Shown: positions 61,601 to 64,000 of the stretch, in pieces
Numbering within the stretch: the first letter of the stretch is position 1
Layout: each line of letters begins with the position of its first letter
Origin: Lophius americanus
Lineage: Eukaryota; Chordata; Actinopteri; Lophiiformes; Lophiidae
Assembly (NCBI GenBank): GCA_037951165.1
Contig: JBBDHG010000061.1
Span: forward strand, 3,592,501-3,656,500
Length of the DNA stretch: 64,000 bases
Direction: 5' to 3'
Program-made: the position numbers and the translations under genes
The notes under the pieces: model-generated
Seen by the model: only the letters and a program-made list of their open reading frames with translations
What the model was told of the DNA's origin: nothing
The model's database searches: none

Positions 61601-63662
61601 TGAAGGCATTATGGGTACATGGGACACTTCCTGTTTCTAAAAAACAGTAAACTTTTCTAAGTAGAGGGTTAAATAACTTTTGTGCCACAAATAAAGGTCG
61701 TTAATTGAACAGGGATATCCATGACTTTGTGAAGTGCAGCTTAAGACATCAAATAAACATCAGTTTTAATTAAATTGAATTGAAATAAACTGAAACTGTG
61801 ACATATGAACCAAATGTCAATCGGAAAGTTTTTTTCCCCAAAGAGCAAAAATGCAGAAAGAAAATCATAACACTGAGATGTCGTGAAATCAAACTGGGTG
61901 AAAAAAAATCTGGCAGTTAAATTAATTACATTAATAAAATTGTAATAATAGAAAATAGCTAAACAGAATGGAATACAAATGTTTTAGTATTTCTTATGCA
62001 CACATGCAGTGAGATAAAACATGATGCCCTGCAGACATACTTATTACAAGGCTGGACACCTACCAATCTCGATTTTGTGGCCAAGATATTGCCCTTCTTC
62101 AGTAACTCAGACAGAAGTGGAGAAGGTGTGGCTTTCTGGACCAGGAAATTCTTTTGGACGTTATCATCTTGAAATGACCCGTCACTTACGCTATCTATAG
62201 GTACAGGGGACTCAGAAATTGTCCTTAATCTGACAGATCCTGAAGGCTGGAGACAGAGAGATGAGAATGCAAAATCACTTTGTAATCTCAATCCTGGAAT
62301 GCTTTCAACGAAAAAACTCATGGTCAACTCCTTCAAGTGTATCTGATCGGTTTCTGTGAACAATCAGGAATATTAGATCTAGCAGTAAATGTTTTTTAAA
62401 TTTCCCGAAACATGTGTGTGATTAAGGAAAAAAAGGGTTGACCTTGAATACTGATGAACTTCCACTGACTCACACTTTTAGTTGAAGCTTGATCCAGCGC
62501 CACACACTCAAGTGGGTCACAGTTTGAGAACTCATGGCTTGGGGAGCAGTTGGAGGGTGAATAAATGGTGTTGCCTGAAATTCGCTTAGGTGTGTTCTTG
62601 GTCACCTGTCTGGCTGGAAGAGGAAGTAGAACAGGAAAAGGAAAAGGAAGAAGGCAGTTTAGAGAATTATCTCTGATCAATCATACAAAAGCTGACATAC
62701 CGCCTTTGCATGATGATGCTCTGTGGAAAATCTATGTACGAAGCATCATTTAAAAATCCTGAAACGTATGATTATATATTATTTTGCCAAAAAAGTGAAG
62801 GAGATACCCTGATCAGTAGAAAGTGAGTTTTTCCTTTTTACTTCAGCTTCTTCCACTTCCAGTTTCTTCTTCCTGGAAGACATACATGCATTGGAGAGTT
62901 TAATACCTAATTTATACAATCAATGAATACACAAGTTAGTTAAGAATTTGCTGTCTCTTACTGCACAATGTCTTCCCATAACTCTTGTAGTTTGGAATCT
63001 AGATGTCCGGCTTGTATCAGTTCTGCCTCCCTCTTTAGCTTTCTATGACCAAAGTAACATATCACCCAACATAATTTCAGGAGTTTATGATGGAACTTTT
63101 TCTTTTTTTTTAATTACTTTAGCTAGTAATGCCTCTGTACCTGTGTTTCTCCTGTGTTTCTTTGATCAGCTTTTTTAGTTCATCAATCCTGTCAGCTGTC
63201 AGCCTCCGTACTATCATATCTTGTATTGTCTCGACAACTTCACCTTTCTCACCACGCTTCCGCCTAAAAGCAACAAATGTTTATTCGTTAAAGACACTGT
63301 TCTCTGGAACATATTGACAATGCAAGTGTCAAACAGTATAGAACTATTTAATATATTTCAGATTGTGAGACAATAAAAGTATGCTGAAAGTAAAAGTTAC
63401 TAAAGTGCTCACTTTGGGGACTGTGTTGTTTCCAGGAGTTCTGAATACTTAGATGCACAATGCTGTGAAGAGCCAAAAGAGTATGAACGACAGCTTATTG
63501 TGGAGAGACCATATGTAATTTGGTAAACCTGCTGCAGATATCCTAACATAGGTTTTTTTAATCTGCTGCAGGTAGTTCGGTTTGCGTCGTACCTTTTGAG
63601 AGAACCAGTCCGGTGGCCGCCCAGATTCTGCAAATGGTTTAATGGCTCGACTGACGGAAACC
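55586..63662 (-). CDS. brd8: Bromodomain-containing protein 8, 5'-partial
   Basis: BRD8 is an acetyl-lysine reader subunit of the nuclear NuA4/TIP60 acetyltransferase complex. Reading right to left, recognised parts are: the SANT-like end (VSVSRAIKPFAESGRPPDWF); CASKYSELLETT; a coiled coil (DELKKLIKETQEKHRKLKRE); a Ser/Pro-rich region with SPLLSELLKKG and SPMLSRLLEPG repeats; the acidic block GDIIAIIEDK; ADSIPSSPASSQ-like text; and one bromodomain (WKKAIMLVWRAAANHRYANV to RDVLEQIQQFLATQ) with the acetyl-lysine Asn in MYNSLDHDVY. A C-terminus ending RMKK follows. The N-terminal exon(s) lie beyond 64,000. Human long isoforms have a second bromodomain; here only one is encoded. The junction between 62,873 and 62,613 is not resolved. 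Tail to tail with dnajc18. Confidence 0.92.
55851..55895 (-). CDS. brd8: brd8 penultimate coding exon (45 nt)
   Basis: Encodes DAVSMSSPAFLLSLF, matching the human SVPMGSPAFLLSLF block. Phase 0 at both ends, so it can be skipped without a frameshift. Acceptor CACAG, donor GTAAGT. Confidence 0.92.
55896..56944 (-). other. brd8: brd8 intron after the bromodomain exon
   Basis: About 1.05 kb, AT-rich. Retention would add five codons (VLY after K) and a TAA at 56,933-56,935. No repeat family is recognised. Confidence 0.7.
56945..57227 (-). CDS. brd8: brd8 exon, bromodomain C-terminal half
   Basis: Encodes PMDLASIKKNIETGLIRTTA onward to EQIQQFLATQLIMETSESGI and QKQDSSDK. It contains the acetyl-lysine-binding Asn (MYN). 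Acceptor TTTAG; donor GTGCTT, weak but phase-correct. Confidence 0.94.
57450..57518 (-). CDS. brd8: brd8 exon, bromodomain ZA loop
   Basis: Encodes YANVFLQPVTDDIAPGYHSI then VH, the ZA loop of the bromodomain. Acceptor TTTAG, donor GTAAGC. Confidence 0.95.
57606..57698 (-). CDS. brd8: brd8 exon, start of bromodomain
   Basis: Encodes SVCSEDLEALQAHKIWKKAI then MLVWRAAANH, the first bromodomain helix. The acceptor GTGCAG is chosen because it restores the conserved FSVCSED wording in phase. Confidence 0.93.
57930..58165 (-). CDS. brd8: brd8 exon, acidic/Ser-rich region
   Basis: Encodes DSKVLNGISVGRAQNTSGTQ onward to GYLSEPDGEDGYS and TDSIPSSPASSQ, the conserved lead-in to the bromodomain. Acceptor TTGTAG, donor GTGAGT. 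Confidence 0.9.
58283..58326 (-). CDS. brd8: brd8 short exon (44 nt)
   Basis: Encodes the end of a split Asp plus SVLEDSPLKERHPK. Found by phase: the exon before ends in phase 1 and the exon after starts in phase 0, and this one joins them exactly. Acceptor AACAG, donor GTATTG. Confidence 0.8.
58449..58926 (-). CDS. brd8: brd8 large central exon
   Basis: Encodes ADETAEALDAAAVEAALSLC then EENGHAFASAWGS and a long Ser-rich stretch to RPDTMHR. The AAVEAALSxCEEN block is conserved in BRD8. The rest is low-complexity and diverged. Acceptor TACAG, donor GTATGC. Confidence 0.9.
59084..59214 (-). CDS. brd8: brd8 exon, GDIIAIIEDK block
   Basis: Encodes MQADESAEDKVLYLSEEDVS then VSYMGDELDLKTMGDIIAII and EDK. 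The VSY.GDEL(D/L)...GDIIAIIEDK stretch is a BRD8 signature. Acceptor TTGCAG, donor GTGCGA. Confidence 0.94.
59528..59677 (-). CDS. brd8: brd8 exon with LSRLLEPGPTPF repeat
   Basis: Encodes SPMLSRLLEPGPTPFSPSLD onward to VDSSASASS, matching the human PTLSRLLEAGPTQF block. Acceptor GGCAG, donor GTCTGT. Confidence 0.92.
59678..60887 (-). other. brd8: brd8 intron with dispersed repeat
   Basis: 1.2 kb. 59,810-60,290 is GC-moderate, has broken open frames and no recognised protein. 60,380-60,790 carries fish-type repeat tails described separately. Confidence 0.7.
60380..60795 (+). repeat. Fish-wide dispersed repeat with duplicated tail
   Basis: 60,380-60,515 reads like a very common fish repeat ('gtgatgagctggtgactcat', 'cagctgggaaaagctccag', 'aacaggataagtggttatgg'). 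A second version of the tail ('gcctgaacagggtaagcagt', then 'ataatgaatgaatga') lies at 60,752-60,795. The 235-nt spacer between looks unrelated. Confidence 0.6.
60888..60978 (-). CDS. brd8: brd8 exon
   Basis: Encodes IGEGDLSTAIVTGAHDLQLA then IPGQPLSQAA. Phase 0 in and 1 out, consistent with both neighbours. Sequence similarity to human BRD8 is limited to this position in the Ser/Thr-rich region. Confidence 0.82.
60979..62063 (-). other. brd8: brd8 intron, AT-rich
   Basis: 1.1 kb with an (AT)n run at 60,994-61,013. No exon or named repeat is recognised. Confidence 0.7.
60994..61013. repeat. (AT)n microsatellite
   Basis: An uninterrupted 20-nt AT dinucleotide run beside the acceptor side of the 60,888-60,978 exon. 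Confidence 0.95.
62064..62246 (-). CDS. brd8: brd8 exon with SPLLSELLKKG repeat
   Basis: Encodes PSGSVRLRTISESPVPIDSV onward to TPSPLLSELLKKGNILATKS and RL, matching the human TSPLLSKLLKAGSLLGS block. Start taken after CTCCAG (phase 0); an acceptor 7 nt downstream is less consistent in phase. Confidence 0.88.
62474..62613 (-). CDS. brd8: brd8 exon, ARQVTKNTPKRI block
   Basis: Encodes ARQVTKNTPKRISGNTIYSP then SNCSPSHEFSNCDPLECVAL onward to STKS. ARQ...TPKR aligns with human ARQAVKTPPRR, which favours this start. An inner acceptor at 62,605 would start at VTKN in phase 0. Donor GTGAGT. Confidence 0.82.
62701..62720 (-). CDS. brd8: brd8 candidate 20-nt microexon
   Basis: On the - strand TTTTCCACAG precedes and GTATGT follows. 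Read in phase it gives ASSCKG and leaves one base that completes the Ala codon of ARQ in the next exon. It supplies roughly the residues missing between EVKRK and ARQ. The upstream junction does not close, so this is only a candidate. Confidence 0.3.
62813..62873 (-). CDS. brd8: brd8 exon, KKKLEVEEAEVKRK block; 3' boundary uncertain
   Basis: Encodes KKKLEVEEAEVKRKNSLFY then an in-frame TGA (62,813-62,815). The first 14 residues match human KKKLEEEEAEVKRK. The nearest strong donor (GTATCT at 62,807) lies past the TGA; a donor inside the block (GTAAAA after EEAE) would drop VKRK. See the finding. Confidence 0.75.
62962..63042 (-). CDS. brd8: brd8 exon, coiled coil
   Basis: Encodes KLKREAELIQAGHLDSKLQE then LWEDIV, matching human RLKRDAELIQAGHMDSRLDE. 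Acceptor CATAG, donor GTAAGA. Confidence 0.94.
63141..63263 (-). CDS. brd8: brd8 exon, coiled coil start
   Basis: Encodes RKRGEKGEVVETIQDMIVRR then LTADRIDELKKLIKETQEKH, nearly the same as human BRD8 here. Acceptor TTTAG, donor GTACAG. Confidence 0.95.
63413..63462 (-). CDS. brd8: brd8 exon (50 nt)
   Basis: Encodes HCASKYSELLETTQSP, matching human HCASQYSELLETT. Acceptor CACAG, donor GTGAGC. Confidence 0.93.
63593..63662 (-). CDS. brd8: brd8 exon, SANT-like end; most upstream exon in window
   Basis: Encodes VSVSRAIKPFAESGRPPDWF then SQK. Acceptor AACAG, donor GTACGA. It starts mid-codon (phase 2 upstream), so at least one more coding exon lies to the right of 64,000. Confidence 0.94.
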
Positions 63663-63844
63663 CTGTTAAGATAATGACAATCAAAGACAAAATACACATT
63701 GATGAATTTAACCCCCTGGATTCTAAGATAATACTGACATGAACCCAAAGCTAACCCTAATCTAACATGTTTTTGTATCTATATACAGTACATATTGTCC
63801 AGAAACTATAGTCAGAAGTACTTTTGCCTCATAGTAAGACCTAT

Positions 63845-63970
63845 CAGGGATAAATTCGACCTGTGGGCCTGGGGCATTTCTGCGTTGAATTTGCACGCCC
63901 TCCCCTTGTTTGTGTCGGTTCCCTCCAGGTACTACTGCTTTCCTATAGTTAAATAAATAAATAAACGAAA
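63845..63970. repeat. Dispersed fish repeat fragment at right edge
   Basis: 'ctggggcatttctgcgttga' and 'ggttccctccaggtactact' follow a well-known fish repeat phrase that mentions first-line promoters in no gene context. Within the first brd8 intron of the window. Decayed; family not named. Confidence 0.4.
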
Positions 63971-64000
63971 GCCTTGCACTGTACTTGAATTGGTGACTCT

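Overview
This is a single-species vertebrate genomic window, almost certainly from a teleost fish. Genes are split into short exons with GT-AG introns. The background is AT-rich with small CpG-rich promoter patches. The interspersed repeats (L2-like retrotransposons, Tc1/mariner and hAT remnants, tRNA-type SINEs) are of kinds familiar from fish genomes. There is no bacterial or viral gene organisation and no CRISPR array. I resolved splice sites by hand, checking GT/AG and reading phase at every junction; species and chromosome cannot be told from the sequence.

Layout. (1) 1-15.3 kb holds no convincing coding gene. It has two CpG-rich patches (about 0.8-2.3 kb and 3.7-4.0 kb), a SINE-like fragment at 5.7 kb and a degraded L2-like retrotransposon at 6.1-7.3 kb. 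(2) 15.3-44.6 kb on the + strand is a complete calcineurin A catalytic subunit gene, best matched to ppp3ca: 14 coding exons and 522 codons, with every metal-ligand motif, the calcineurin B helix, the calmodulin site and the autoinhibitory segment present. Its introns carry an inverted L2-like copy, a Tc1/mariner remnant interrupted by a SINE-like repeat, and an antisense hAT/ZBED-type transposase pseudogene. (3) 45.3-52.3 kb on the + strand is a complete dnajc18-type J-domain gene: 8 coding exons and 390 codons, with one ER-membrane segment and a DUF1977-like tail. (4) 55.6 kb to the right edge on the - strand is brd8, the bromodomain subunit of the NuA4/TIP60 complex. It converges on dnajc18 and lacks its first coding exon(s), which lie beyond 64,000.

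Functionally the three genes are unrelated: a Ca2+/calmodulin-dependent phosphatase, an ER-anchored HSP70 co-chaperone and a chromatin reader. dnajc18 follows ppp3ca in the same direction about 1 kb downstream, and dnajc18 and brd8 are tail to tail.

Most interesting points: a 17-residue version of the calcineurin regulatory exon that is 10 residues in mammals; an E-to-A change in the otherwise very conserved autoinhibitory segment; a DNAJB12/14-like N-terminus on the dnajc18 protein; an unresolved exon junction in brd8 with a candidate 20-nt microexon; an intron-retention stop after the brd8 bromodomain; three copies of one interspersed element; and a pair of near-perfect hairpins in ppp3ca intron 6. 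I found no evidence for a wholly new biological system.
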